DNA from: Zygnema cylindricum | Taxonomy: Eukaryota; Streptophyta; Zygnematophyceae; Zygnematales; Zygnemataceae | Length of the DNA stretch: 64,000 nucleotides | Direction of reading: 5' to 3' | NCBI GenBank assembly: GCA_037447655.1 | Contig: JBBHKE010002856.1 | Span: 193,584 to 257,583 of the forward strand | Shown here: one piece after another, positions 11,325 to 22,989 of the stretch | Layout of the letters: each line of letters opens with the position of its first letter | How positions within the stretch are numbered: the first letter of the stretch is position 1 | The notes under the pieces: generated by a model | Databases searched by the model: none | Told to the model about the DNA's origin: nothing | The model's input: only the letters and a program-made list of their open reading frames with translations | Made by a program: the position numbers and the translations under genes

Positions 11325-11334
11325 NNNNNNNNNN
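11325..11334. other. assembly gap (10 N)
   Basis: Ten Ns fall inside the hAT-like element. Sequence after the gap is unrelated to the expected continuation, so the true missing length or the join is uncertain. Confidence 1.
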
Positions 11335-11389
11335 CCTGAATGTAAAAAGCATGTATATGCATGCCGGAGGCATATAAAGTCATGAAAAT

Positions 11390-11720
11390 CCCAATCACTA
11401 AGTACACTAAACACCCTAAAATTCCCCCATCACTAACCCTAAAAGTACTGAAATATACGGAGGCCGTACGTATATGTACGAAAAATGTAAGTCCGTACAA
11501 TTGAAATATTCGGAAAAGTACGAAAATGTACCCTAAAAATCTCAAAATAATAACCGTCAAAAGTACGATAAAATACGGACACTGTATGTAAATGTACGAA
11601 TTTTAGTTGGCTGTTTAACATAAATATTTGAGAACGCACGAGAATGTACCCTAAAATTCCCCAAACCCCCTAAAAGTACTGAAATGTACGAAAATAGTAC
11701 GCAAATGTACGGAAATGTAC
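11390..11720 (-). repeat. GTAC-rich repeat, inverted copy of 8160-8490
   Basis: The reverse complement matches 8160-8490 (TTTATGTTAAACAGCCAAC, AGGGTACATTCTCGTGC). Many CGTAC and GTACG sites are present. The overlapping short minus-strand ORFs arise from the repeat. Confidence 0.75.
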
Positions 11721-11819
11721 TGGTACATCGGTAGGTACGCATTTTATAACATTTTTTCATCGTTAAATGCGTATCGTGCGTAGTATTCGCTCCTTCGTTT
11801 CGTGCGTATTATGCGCACG

Positions 11820-12480
11820 GGACAACTATGCTTCAAAGTTTCGGTTACATGCGCACATCCAATAAGACGCCAAAAAAAGCGTACATTCAAAGGTAAAAGA
11901 TGACGCCCGTTTTCTACGGCAATATATTTTCTCGTTGGAGTTTTAATTTCTTGGCAAAACGACAAAAAAAGGTTTGACTTTGGCACATGGGCACACCTCA
12001 TTACCGTCGCTCATTACCGCCACAAACGACAAAATCAATTCTCTCGATAGAGAATCCTACAGTTTGTGACGTCATAAAAACAAAGTTGTATACGTCACAT
12101 GATCCATACAACAAAGTCAATTATTATCGAATATTGTAGAAAACTCCAGGTTATACGGCCAACTGTCCGTACATACCGACAAGTCCATGACCGTACGGTC
12201 TCTCGTCGACCTATTTTAAAAATTGTTAGCTTGAGGTACATCTGTAACTTACAAATTTGTCGTTTTGTTTCCACAGTCCAGTATTCAAAACCCGAGCGTT
12301 GGTCAGAAAGGACAAAACGTACGTCTGACGCAAGCCCGGCTCCAGTGCTTCTGTACTTGGTCCGGTTGGGCTCATTGGGAGACCAGCCAAACGGTTCGGA
12401 TGGAAACCGAAAACGATACTTGCGATGCAATCGTAGCCGCTGGATTCTGCCAGTTAAACTTTGACGTTTAAACTTTGTGG
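11820..12480 (+). repeat. family R repeat, third copy
   Basis: It shares GCGCACATCCAATAAGACGC, AAAGATGACGCCCG, CACATGGGCACACCTC, AGTCAATTATTATCG, ATGACCGTACGGTCTCTCG and CTGACGCAAGCCCGGC with 9970-10690. The orientation is the same. Confidence 0.7.
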
Positions 12481-12829
12481 GTGAAATAAATACGTTTAAA
12501 CAGCTGGCTAAACCACACTAGATTAATGACAGGGGCCGTTTAAACGTCTAGTTAAACCGTCACCCGATCTTCCCTGGTGAACTTGGGCGCGGTACCAAAA
12601 AATTTCTTTTAGGAGGAGCCTTGCGGTATTTTAGTGGATTTCGTACGTTTGGGTAGAAATTCGTACACTAATTTTGAATTGTTTTTTTTAACCGTTATTT
12701 TGATTTTTAATTATGTTTTTGCTGGGCTTTTGGTATTAACATTATTATTATCGTTATTACCATTTTCCTTTTTATTTTTTTGTTCTTTTGTCACTTCGTC
12801 TTTTTTTTTTCTTCACTTTCATTATCTAG

Positions 12830-13000
12830 CTTACAAGTTTAGGATAGTCAGGTCTAAAAACGGTTATGATTGGCTATAAGAGATAGGGCCGTACGATATT
12901 CATCTGAAGCGTCATATTCTATCCAATCATTGTAAAAATTTGAAATGACGGCCCTATCGGGGCCTGATTGGCCCGGAGAATTAATATTTTTTTTCTCATT
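12830..13000 (+). repeat. diverged copy of the CCAAT-rich module
   Basis: It contains AAAAACGGTTATGATTGGC, GCCGTACGATATTCATCTG, ATCCAATCATTG, AAATGACGGCC and CTGATTGG in the same order as 6900-7040. No gene follows. Confidence 0.6.
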
Positions 13001-13204
13001 TTATTCGTCAAGTCTATCCTTAAATTGCACCAGTGGGTCATCTTCCGTCGGGTTAGTTGTACGGATCCATTTACGGGCAGCAATTTTTGGCGGTCAAATG
13101 TCTTGTGTCATAAAGTGATAATTTTCAAAGACATTCCGGACTGCCACGTAAAGCGTACGATCTGAATTCTCCCACCGTACATTATAATTCTGTTATCTGT
13201 ACGC

Positions 13205-13425
13205 TACACCGCCAATCGCTATTAGGGTATTGAACGCTTATTCGGTCCCGCATTTTTTTTCTCGAATTCTCAAATAGAATTATCCATACTATTTAAAAAA
13301 AGCCCTAATTCCTAATTAGAGTAAACGATTTCTTTCAAATTTTTCAAATTCTTAATTAGCGTAAATCACTGTATTTATTCCTATACGCTAGAGAAACCTG
13401 TACGCTAATAGCGATTGGCGGTGTA
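13205..13425. mobile_element. compact TA-flanked MITE, 221 bp
   Basis: The ends TACACCGCCAATCGCTATTA and TAATAGCGATTGGCGGTGTA are perfect inverted repeats, with TA as the likely target duplication. It is the shortest member of the family seen here and the best for defining the termini. Confidence 0.85.
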
Positions 13426-13553
13426 ATGCTCTCAAGGTATGTCTCCATGTGCCAAATTAAGGGTTTTTTCTGCCGTTTTCTTTTAAAACTAAGCGCCGTA
13501 CCACCGAAGTTACAACCGTCAAAAAAAACCAAAAAATGGCATCGTCGAACTTA

Positions 13554-14356
13554 GGGTATGGCCCCATGTGATTGCAACTTAGCGAAGTTACTTTATATTT
13601 TAGCGCGGATCCGGCAGACCCGGATTTCACGTGTCTCTATGTGTATACTCGAAATTGTTACTTAAGTTTGTGACGATTGTATACGTCAACAACCCCCGTG
13701 ACGGCTGTCAACAAGTACAATCTGTCTTGCCGCACCGTATTTTTCGAAACTTTTTAAAGCATCGCAAGAAACGTCGTAATTTTTGAAACGATATGGCATG
13801 TCGCATGTCATTGCGGGACATCGTAGACGTATAGCCTTGCAGCCGTGGCTGTACAACATGCCTTTGTGTAAACCTCGCTTGTCCGTCCGCCGTCTCCATG
13901 ACTTCGCAGGGACGGTCGCCATGACTTCGCAGATTTTTCACCATCGCATATTTTTCACTTTCACGTGAAGTGACACTGTACCATCAAGACCTCTTCAAAA
14001 ACAAACTGTACAAGGTGCATGCAGACAAAAACAAACAGCCGTGTACTTTTTTCATTCGTCAAAAATATTTGAAAACTTTTCACAAGTGGGAATATGTTTT
14101 TCTATTTGTGTAAACAGTTTTACTTAGCTTAAAACACATTGCCGATGTGGTTTATGATAAGTTTGAAGATGATGTGACAGTGGGTCAAAAAAACACAAGA
14201 CGACAAATTTTCTTACATCCTAAGTTCGAGAATGACGCAAATAATACTAAACAAATTTGCAATTTCTTCGTACAGTCGCAACATAGGCAGTACGACGCTA
14301 AGTTATAAATGAAAACGACAAAAAAAATCCCGAATTAGCCACATGGGGCCATACCC
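13554..14356. mobile_element. PIF/Harbinger-like element nested inside another, 803 bp
   Basis: The ends GGGTATGGCCCCATGTG and CACATGGGGCCATACCC are perfect inverted repeats. They are flanked by TTA at 13551-13553 and 14357-14359, the trinucleotide duplication typical of PIF/Harbinger. Its interior matches the reverse complement of 28197-28976. Short ORFs on both strands at 13686-13968 show no known domain. Confidence 0.85.
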
Positions 14357-15179
14357 TTAAAATGTACTACATGTTGTCATCTTGTGTTTTTTGACCAACG
14401 GCCACGTCAAGAAACGTCATCTTCAAACATTATTTTAAACACATCGGCGATATGTTTTAAAATAGAAAGACATATATTCGCACATGTTGAAATTTTAAAA
14501 ACTAGTAAATCAACGCCTGTTACACGGCCATTGACCGTGTCCTATTTTATCATGAACATTTATCATGCCCCTTTATCATGCGCATGGACCCTGTCCTGTT
14601 TATCAAATTGTCTTAGTAGTATTCAAGTCTTATGTACGGATATTTGTAAACGCAACACAACGATTGACGAAAAATTGAGCTAATAATTAACGACACAAAA
14701 TCATACTTGTTGAAAATAACCTCTAGCTTTTGAACTACCAGCATGCTATAATCACAAGGTCACGAACGAAGGATTGACGGATGAAACCTCTTTGTGCATG
14801 TGGTGGCTTTATCTTTATTCAATGACAAGATCTAACAACCAAGGTCTGACAGTCAAGAGCGATTGCCGATGGAGTACTTTGAAAGTTACCCGTCTCATGA
14901 CGTAAGTAGGGAGACAAAGCTGCCCGTTTTTCGACCTAGGCCGAGTTACAAAGTTACACGTTCCGTGACGTCGGCCGCAGGACACGCCATTTACCGGTAC
15001 AGACAAACAAAGAGTCGACTTGTTTAAAAAAATTCAAAAGGACCACCAAAGGTCTATAATTTGTATAAAAAATTTCAATCAATTTCAAGCAACAAGTAAA
15101 AGTACTCGATTCGCAATGTTTACCGTTTGTGTTCTTTACCAAGAACACAATTTGTGTTGTTTTGTTTGTTTGCGTCTCA

Positions 15180-15320
15180 TGCATAACTTTTTTTGCAAGA
15201 GTCTCAAGATTTTGATGTCATTTCACGTCAAGCGCACAGGAGACGCAAAGGCAACGTGCGTCATTTTTAACCTCGGAACAAAGCATACTCGAGGGGGATA
15301 TGTCAACAATGTCACATGAA
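15180..15320 (+). pseudogene. coding-like segment carried by the Harbinger-like element
   Basis: Plus-strand translation gives SLKILMSFHVKRTGDAK and, after about 20 residues, GGYVNNVT. The relative at 28630-28760 gives GLQIPMPFHVERTGDAK and RRYVYNVT. Conservation at the amino-acid level in two copies suggests a captured or ancestral exon. I do not recognise the protein. Confidence 0.35.
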
Positions 15321-15539
15321 GACATACGCCGTAATGGGCACTTACAAAAAATAATGTGCGTCGTCAGAAATTGTATGTTGACAATCGTCACGTGAATTGT
15401 CGACGTATACAATCGTCACAACCTTAAATAAAAGTGTTGTTGTAACACATTCGGACACTTGAAAACCATGTACAGAGAATGTCTGCTAAAATTCAAGTAA
15501 GTGCGCTAAGTTAAAAGTACATAGAGACATACCCTAAGT

Positions 15540-16366
15540 ATCGAAATTATTGATTTGAGGCAGTAGGAGTCCCAAAATAAAAAGAAGGAGCACCATCAAT
15601 TGCCATAATAAAGATAAAACCCTCGCGGAAACCCAACTAAATGACTGATTTCAGAATGAAGCCCCAAGCATACTATACACCCTAGGTTTGCAAATTTGCC
15701 ACAATAAAGATAAAAATCCCAAAGAAACCACATGCAAATTTTCATAAGGTTGAGCCAAAAGATCATAATGAGCTTAATAAGCTTACAATTCAAAAACTCC
15801 CAAAAAATGCTTCACAGTTTTTCATACAACGAATTAATAACTCCAAAAATTTTCGAAGTTCTACACACACAAGTGAGCCTACACCTGGTTTACATTTTAC
15901 CACAATAACCGTGGTCGACCGGTACACTAAACCTTATCAAAACAAACCCACCGTCTGTCGTACAAAATATTTACATCAATCTAAATAATTGACTACCGCT
16001 AAAAACGAAATAGTACGCGGTCAAAGTTCGTCCATTGTAACGATGGCGCAATCAATATTTATCTTCCAAAAATAACGGTAGACAAAGTCCGCCATCTGCG
16101 CATTCATTCATCACCAAAGATGAATCTCCACATGTGAATCCGATCCCCGAATGAATCTGAACTTCATCGTTCGGATCAAACAACCTTGACTCCCTCACGG
16201 ACCGACACGTGTCCTATGAGTGTACTGAACTTGTGTACTCCCTTCAAAGTTACATACCACGCTTAATCTTGTCTACACATAATCTGTTTGTACATAAAAA
16301 TGACTAAGTCTGGAATCTCTTTCTCACACATGAGATATAGAGAGGTCTAACAGTTTTAAGAACAAC
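15540..16366 (-). mobile_element. probable LTR/flank of the copia element at 16.4-19.0 kb
   Basis: Immediately below the RNase H region the minus strand reads AGGGGAG (polypurine tract) then TGTTGTTCTTAAAACTG, the usual start of a 3' LTR at about 16367. The far LTR end could not be fixed because no second LTR copy is present. The sequence between 15540 and 15900 holds two short repeats of a CCACAATAAAG-type motif and nothing gene-like. Confidence 0.45.
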
Positions 16367-16377
16367 ACTCCCCTAAA

Positions 16378-19030
16378 CATTTAGACTCTCTCAGCCACTA
16401 TGCCACATACCTCTTTACAAAACAGCAATTTAGATGCAGGTAAAGGCTTAGTCATCATATCTGGTACCATTTTCTCACCGACAGAAAACTGGGTTTTAAA
16501 ATTCAGCTCGTCGCCTACTCTTTTATAAAATGCAGTTTGATATCAATATTCTTGCTTTTGAAGTGATGATTTGGCTTAGATGCAATCGCAATAGCTGCTT
16601 GGTTGTCACACCACATTATTTGAGGTCCAAATTGCATGAAATGAAGTTTTTGAATGAGAGGCTTTACCCAAAGTAACTCGTTGATAGCTTAGCTTGCTGC
16701 CATGTATTGAGCCTCCATTATGGACTAAGCTATGACTTTCTAAATCTTGTTGCTCGAGCAGTATGTTCCACTTCCAATCTTCAGAATGAATCGGGTGGTG
16801 GAGCGACGGCTTGGCATGTCTCCGTGGCTCGCATCGCTCCAAGTCTGAATTTTGACTTCATCTCCTTAGAGAGCAAGTCGCACATTCTGTGTCCTTGCAA
16901 GATACCGAAGAACTCTCTTTGCTGCCTCCCAATCCGATCTCCTTGGATTTTGTAAACTCCTGCTTAAAGCACCAATTGCTACCGCAATGTGCGGCCTTGT
17001 GTAGTTCATGAAGTAGATTAGGATGCTGACAATATGACGGTATGGAATGGAAGACATATAATCTACCTCCGTTGATTCGAAGGTGTCATCAAAAATGACT
17101 CCTCCATCGATCTCCATGCCTTCCATTTTTTGCCTAAAATCCATGGGAGTGGCACTTCCCTTTGCCTCTGCCATGCGGAACTTTTGAAACATATTCCTTA
17201 TCGCTTCGCACTATGTTAGCTAGATTATTCTCCTCTCTATTCATTTGTACTTCAATTCCAAGAATATACTTTGCCTCCCTCAATCTTTCATCTCAAATTT
17301 GGAATTCAATGCTGCCTTTATTTTATTAATCTCATTTAAAGACTTACTTAAAAGAAACAAATCCTCTACACAAACCGCAATGAAAATAATCCCATTTTCT
17401 CCTTCCATAACATAGATTGAGTGATCTTAACTTATCCTCACAAAATCGAGACCAGTTAGAAACTCATCTAGTTTCAGAATTCATTGACGTGGAGCTTGTT
17501 TCAAACAGTATAAGGATTTCAACATTGACGTGGAGCCTGCTTCAGACAGTACAAGGATTTCAACAACTTAAAGACCAAATTTTCTTTTTGGTCTTTGCAT
17601 ACATTTCAAGTTGCTTCATATAAATCACTTCCTCTAAATGTCCATGCGTTGAAAGTTGTCTTAACATCCATTTTATGTAATTCCATAACCTCAATGGTTG
17701 CTAAGGATAATAAAATTCTAAAAGTTGGAAACCAGACAACCGAAGAGAAAGTGTGTTCATAGTTAATTCCCTCCTTATGACTATAGCCTTTTGCATCAAG
17801 CCTAGCTTTATACCTTTCAATGGAATTATCCAGATTAAACTTAACTTTAAAGACCCACTTAGAGCCGATAGCCTTTCGATCCTGCGGAAGCACCACAAGG
17901 TCCCAAGTTTGAGCCTCCACTATCGATCCCATTTTGTCGTTCACTACAAAGATCCATTGATCCTTTTTTGGAGCTCGAAAAGTCTCCTGTATGTTGACCG
18001 GTTCCACCGGTTCCATCATGCTGGCAGAAAATAGAGCATCCTCCACCTGTTCACCTTATAGCTTCCCGCTTTGCCTTCTTTCCCCTCGGAAAATCAGAGG
18101 CTAGAACTGTTGGAGCCGTACGTGTCCGCCAAGTAGGAGGAGGAGGAGTAGGTGGATGAGGAGATTGAGTAGGCTGTACAAGTTGAAAACATGGAGGGTT
18201 CGGAGTAGGAATAGGAGATGATCCTCCACCAACAGAGGAGGAAGAATCGATGGAAGAGGAAAAAAGAACATTTTTAAAGATTACATATTCTTGAATTTTG
18301 GCATTTTTCTCAAAATTTGTCATTCCAAAGACATCAACTGATTCACTCTCTTCCTTAACATGAATATTCCTACCAGCTTGAAGAGTTTTTCTATCCATAT
18401 TGTATACTTTATAGCCTACGGACTCATCATCATATCCCATAAAAATCACGGGTACAAATTTTGGACTAAGCTTAGAAATAGGGAGTTTATCCAAAATAAA
18501 ACATTTACTGCCAAAAACCCAGAAGTGACTAACATTAGGTTTTCTTCCGGTCCACACTTCATAAGGTGTTGTCCCTTTTACGGCTCTAGTTTCTATTCTA
18601 TTCCTAATATACGAAGCACAAGAGAAAGCCTCGCCCCAAAATTTAAAATCTATTCCTTTATCTAACATCATAGATTTTGTACTTTCCGTTAAAGTCCGAT
18701 TTAGTCTTTCCGATACTCTGTTTTGCTATAGAGAATAGGGAATTGTAAATTGACGAGAGATTTCTTTTTCTTTTAAGTAATATGAAAATGCATTAGAAAT
18801 ATATTCACCTCCGTTGTTGAACCGAAGTGAGAGAATCGGCTTCCCGTGAAGCTTTTCCGCCCACACCGTAAACACTTCACTTTTCTCCTTCATAAAGTAA
18901 ACTTTGTTGTTTCATGAGAAATCATCGGTAAAAGTGACGAAAAATCGGCTGCCACTGAGGGAAGGGACTTTTGACGGTCGCCGCACATCCGAATGAATTG
19001 TTTGCAATAAATTTGTGGCCTTGTTATTCC
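16378..19030 (-). pseudogene. Ty1/copia pol remnant (integrase, reverse transcriptase, RNase H)
   Basis: Read leftward the order is integrase, reverse transcriptase, RNase H, the copia order. Integrase (about 19000-18051) shows motifs like SGSRFFVTFTDDFS, LRFNNGGEYIS and NRVSERLNRTLTES, then the KGIDFKFWGEAFSCASYIRN segment, the VFGSKCF and PVIFMGYDDESVGYKVY steps, and a proline-rich linker. Reverse transcriptase (18046-17606) shows SKWVFKVKF, ERYKARLDAKGYSHKEGINY and HKMDVKTTFN. The stretch with the YVDD box is damaged (17200-17600). RNase H (17192-16500) shows RPHIAVAIGALSRSLQNPR, then EAQYMAASQAINELLWVKPL and WCDNQAAIAIASKPNHHFKS. Stops and frameshifts mean it is dead. Gag and the N-terminal zinc finger are absent at the 19030 end. 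Confidence 0.9.
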
Positions 19031-19189
19031 CGAAAGGTTTACGTCGTCATCGCCTCCCCCTCTCCTCTCACACTCCTACTCTTATCTCACACTAGTTTGA
19101 ATGAGAAATGGTGACTATTGTATTTAAACAATTTTCGAAAAAGAGCTTTTTGACTACCTTTGAATGTATTTTGATGGCAAGTCGAGTGA

Positions 19190-19520
19190 AAAAAGATGAA
19201 AAAACAGAATTGGGAAATCATGGCAATTTTTTTTGGAATTAGTGACGTCGATATCGTTACAAGTGAGCATGATGTCACAATGTCACAATGTCACAAAAAC
19301 CTACATCTACATTTTCACAAAAAACCAAAACGTCTACAACTATCACTTTTATTAAAGACGTCACCAGTTGTCGTAAGTTTCATTATTGTCCTTAACCATC
19401 ACAAATTCCACCTACGTCTCACAGTAACATTCGAAGTTCCATTTTTTTTTTGGAAATTGGAACGGTCTAAAATGTAGTACAGATAAACTTCTGTAAACTC
19501 AAAAGTACCACTTCAAAGTA
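19190..19520 (+). repeat. GTCACAATGTCACAA dispersed repeat
   Basis: It is related to 9850-10050 and, inverted, to 29215-29420: GTGACGTCGATATCGTTAC, ATGTCACAATGTCACAA, CGTCTACAACTATCAC and GACGTCACCAGTTGTCG. No coding capacity is recognisable. Confidence 0.65.
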
Positions 19521-19529
19521 CCAATTACA

Positions 19530-20780
19530 TAAGCACGTATCTTAAGGGCTTCAATATTATAAGGTTTGTGGAGGTGATCGAGCTGGTTGTCTTGGCCATA
19601 CAAATAACATACTTTTATTTGATTCGATTAGTTCTAGTTATAAAAAAGGTCGTATAAATAACACAATTTTCATATTATACGTTTTGGTCTATTTTCGAAC
19701 CATTTTTGAGAGAAAAGTCAAAAATTTGTATCTCTCGTGTCCCTTCTCTGTTTTCTGCCGTCTATACATCGTTGTATAGGTAACAAGGTGTAAATTACAA
19801 ATAAAATATAATACCAGCCGGTCACCGCACAAAAAACAACGGATAATGATGGTGTAGAATCAGTATTTTGGTCCCTTTCGGACCATTTTTGGGACAGAAT
19901 TCAAAAAAATGTGTCTTTCATGTCCCTTCTCCGTTTTTGCATCCCATGGGTCATTAGATAGGCTATAATGTGTGGATCATGGTAAAAATATAAAACCGCA
20001 TGGGTACTATACAAAAAACCACAACTTAACAACGGCTTAAGCAGGGTACTCAACAAAATTTTGGCTAAGTACCTAAGTTCGTGTACGCAGAGTTCGAGAA
20101 CTACCAAAATCGGCGAAGTAACTAAAAGTACAAAGTAATGAAACACTCCCTAGGAGAATAATTTCGAAATTCTTGTGAGGGGGGCCTTTTGGGACTTAGC
20201 GTCAAAAAGATTTAAGAGGGAGTTTACGACTTAGACTTTTTTGAGGCATCTCTCTCTTTGAGAGACCTTTAGTATTTTTAGGCTATCTTTAGTCAGCCAT
20301 ATCTTAATGCTCAAAGGAGCAAATTCTGTCATCTTTTTGCGTCCGTCACAAGGGAGTCTCACCTTCACTGGATTGAGGGTGTTCAAAATATTTGCTTGCC
20401 AAGGTGGCACTTATATAGTGGGAAAGTCAGACTGGCAAATGTTATCCTAGAGGCTTCATATAAGTCGGATATTCTGTGGGCCAATGGAGGTCACAGAATT
20501 ACAAGTTTTACAAGTTTTAGGGCCCACCCTCTAGGGTGCCCATTTTCAATGGAACGGGGATATACTCGGAAACCATGATGAGGTGTGCACTTTTTGAAAA
20601 AAAACTAAGGGGATTTTTTAGTGGTTGTGTGCGGCGGCCACCTCCAAAGTTGGGTGTTCCAGCTTGGTTTGGAGGAGCTCTATTCACATGAGGATCTGTA
20701 GAGGAAGAGGAGGTAGATAATGATGGAGAAAGCATCGTGTTGGAAAATGGGAAAGAGAAGGGGAAAGAGAAACTCACACC
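19530..20780. other. no recognisable gene; unclassified spacer
   Basis: A weak internal duplication occurs at 19680-19930: TTTGGTCTATTTTCGAACCATTTTTGAG versus TTTGGTCCCTTTCGGACC, both followed by TCTTTCATGTCCCTTCTC-like text. A 100-residue minus-strand ORF at 20517-20819 is serine- and proline-rich (SLSTSSSSTDPHVNRAPPN) and could be a retroelement Gag remnant. I cannot assign it. Confidence 0.4.
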
Positions 20781-20788
20781 AATAGCTA

Positions 20789-21329
20789 CACTGTCGATCT
20801 TATTTAGCGCGTTGAACACTAATTCGGCGCCCCTAAATTTTGAGTGTTTAACCTAAAATAGGGTAAATGATATTAATTCTTCCAGTACGCTAATTACGAG
20901 AAGAACAATTAGTGTACACCATTGTTATTTATGCATAATTTTTTTAGTGTGGAGTACGGAACGTGTCGGTGCATTTAAAAATGTTCTTTTTAATTGTACA
21001 AGTACGGATAAATTGGATACAACCAGGATTCGGTGTACGATTTAAAACATTTCATACTTGTACCTTTTTTAGTGTACATATATTTGTCGCGTAACCAAAA
21101 TTAGAGTTAGGAATTAATTAGAGTGAAAGTATGCGACAGTGTACAAATTGTCAGAATTTGTACTTTAACCTATATTACTGTGAATATCCCCTCGACAAAT
21201 CAGCTGTACCCATATTGGCGTTCCTTGAAAAATTAGTGTATAACTTTTTTTTAAGTCAAAATTACTGTACATGACACAAAATCATTCTACACACTAATAA
21301 TTTCTACACGCTAAATAGGATCGACGGTA
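20789..21329. mobile_element. TA-flanked MITE variant, 541 bp
   Basis: The left end CACTGTCGATCTTATTTAGC and the right end GCTAAATAGGATCGACGGTA are imperfect inverted repeats, with TA at 20787-20788 and 21330-21331. It is similar in layout to the CACCG...CGGTG family but with diverged ends. It is filled with GTAC, AATTAG and TGTACA motifs and has no transposase. Confidence 0.65.
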
Positions 21330-21389
21330 TACTCGATCGGTGCCAGTAGTGGCTGTTTAGAAAACCGAGATAAATGATGTTGAAATCTG

Positions 21390-22060
21390 TGACTGCAATA
21401 ATACAATGGCAACTCATTTTATTCTCCGACGTCTCACTCAAGCAGTTGCTTTACTTCACCTTCATGTGGACAAGGCGACCGATCTATTGGAGGCTCTTTT
21501 AAATATTTACAACAGTGGTACGATTTAGCAGTAGAAGCTGGGTGATCAGAAGGTGAAAGCATGTGTTTACAAAAGAGGGAAAATGCTTGATTTTTGCAAT
21601 GACTTGTCTGGATTGTTTATAGAGTTGGAGAGTGTAGGAAAAGAGGACACACAGAAAGAAAATGTGAATACTTTGCTAATAAAACTGCCAAATGAATATG
21701 AGAACCTTGTTAACAGAGTTATAGATTTGCCAAATCATCAATGGATCTGGAACTCCGTTGTAAAGATGATTTTTGGTTTGGGAAATCACAATTGAGATTT
21801 GGAGAGGAGGAAAGAGTGGTCAAGCCTTCGCAGGTGGAACCGACTGGGGGAATCAAGATACCATGACATCTTATGGGAACTTTGGAGGAGGAGGGAGTAG
21901 AAATTAATCGGATGGATCCGGATCTAGGTCCATCAAAAGACAGATCCAAAACCAAGATGGCAATAGAGTCAAAACAAACAAAGATTCTCTAAAAGAAGGT
22001 TTGTTGGAATTTTTGAGGGTTTTCACAGAAGACAGCTGTCTCCTTCGGCCCCAAGTGCCT
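21390..22060 (+). pseudogene. Ty1/copia Gag fragment
   Basis: The 80-codon frame at 21553-21795 reads like the middle of copia Gag: LSGLFIELESVGKEDTQKEN then LLIKLPNEYENLVNRVIDL, which fits the UBN2 pattern of an L...LP.xY..LV core. In another frame, glycine-rich text follows (GQAFAGGTDWGNQ, SYGNFGGGG), as in Gag C-termini. There are stops, no pol and no LTRs beside it, so it is a relic. Confidence 0.6.
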
Positions 22061-22268
22061 TATACATCAAAAGTTTGTCCAATCTTAGGCCCAAAAGTTA
22101 AAGCTATGCTATTAACCAATCAGCGGCAAGCAAGTGTAATTTAACTGACATATGACAAATTAATCCGTACTACACTTAGGGCAAATAGTTATGCTTCTGA
22201 CTGCGGCTAGATCCGTAGGTGGAAGGTATTATTTAGTCCACTATTATAAGACAAAGTACTGAAAATAA

Positions 22269-22868
22269 CACAGACGGTCAATTCGTCGAACAACTTTGAC
22301 TGGCGGAATATTGTACCGGCGGTTAAAAAAGTGTGGCGCTTGCAAACGTCGACCGTCATAAAAAAAATAAAATTTCACACGACCGGCGCAGGTTTACTAT
22401 AACCAAACTGCGGCAGCCACATATAAATAAAATGGCTACGCGCTGGTAGTTTATCACTTCACGTTAATTGCAAAAATGAAATATCTCGTTATCAAGTCCA
22501 CCGTGGACGTGACGACGTGTCATTTTAGTTTCATCGATATTTATACGCGGGTAGTTAGGTACGCATTTTTATTTTGTACGAAGTTTATTTAGTTTCGTGC
22601 GAGTTAACACATGCTGTACGTCGTCCTTTAATATGTGTCTAAGTTCAATGTAACAGTTCGCGAGTTGATTTCAATTTTGCAGTAAACTACCTTCACGCAA
22701 CCATTTTATTTATATGTGGCTGCCGCAGTTTGGTTACTGTAAACCTGCGCCGACCTTGTGAAATATTGTTTTTTTTATGACGGTCGACGTTTGCAAGCGC
22801 GACACTTTTTTAACCGCCGGTACAATATTCCGCCAGTCAAAGTTGTTCAACGGATTGACCGTCAGATC
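22269..22868. mobile_element. 600-bp element with inverted repeats of about 170 bp (possible MULE-type)
   Basis: The left arm (GACGGTCAATTCGTCGAACA, ... CGGCAGCCACATATAAATAA) and the right arm (TTATTTATATGTGGCTGCCG, ... TGACCGTC) are inverted over about 170 bp. A unique core of about 250 bp lies between them. Outside are TGAAAATAA (22260-22268) and TGAAATTAA (22869-22877), an 8/9 match to a 9-bp duplication as made by Mutator-like transposases. No transposase is encoded. Confidence 0.7.
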
Positions 22869-22878
22869 TGAAATTAAA

Positions 22879-22935
22879 GGTACGTAGCCTGTACGAAATT
22901 GTACTTCAAATGTACAATTTCCAACAACTACCTGC
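22879..22935 (+). repeat. 57-bp direct repeat, second copy at 24667-24720
   Basis: AGGTACGTAGCCTGTACGAA, then ATTGTACTTCAAATGTACAA, occurs in both places. At 24720 the copy is cut by the TA-flanked MITE, so the unit predates that insertion. Confidence 0.8.
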
Positions 22936-22989
22936 GCGCAGCAAAAATCGTCTCTGCAATTAGCAATTCCCTCTTTTTATTGTCTTTTT

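Larger units (their letters stand above)
13436..15535. mobile_element. PIF/Harbinger-like element (outer copy, interrupted)
   Basis: The left end is GGTATGTCTCCATGTG and the right end CATAGAGACATACCC, followed by TAA. The left flank reads CAA, so the 3-bp duplication is imperfect. Inside, 13554-14356 is a second element of the same superfamily. The two outer parts rejoin in the order seen in the uninterrupted relative at 28197-28976. No transposase is recognised. A coding-like segment at about 15180-15320 is shared with that relative. Confidence 0.7.
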
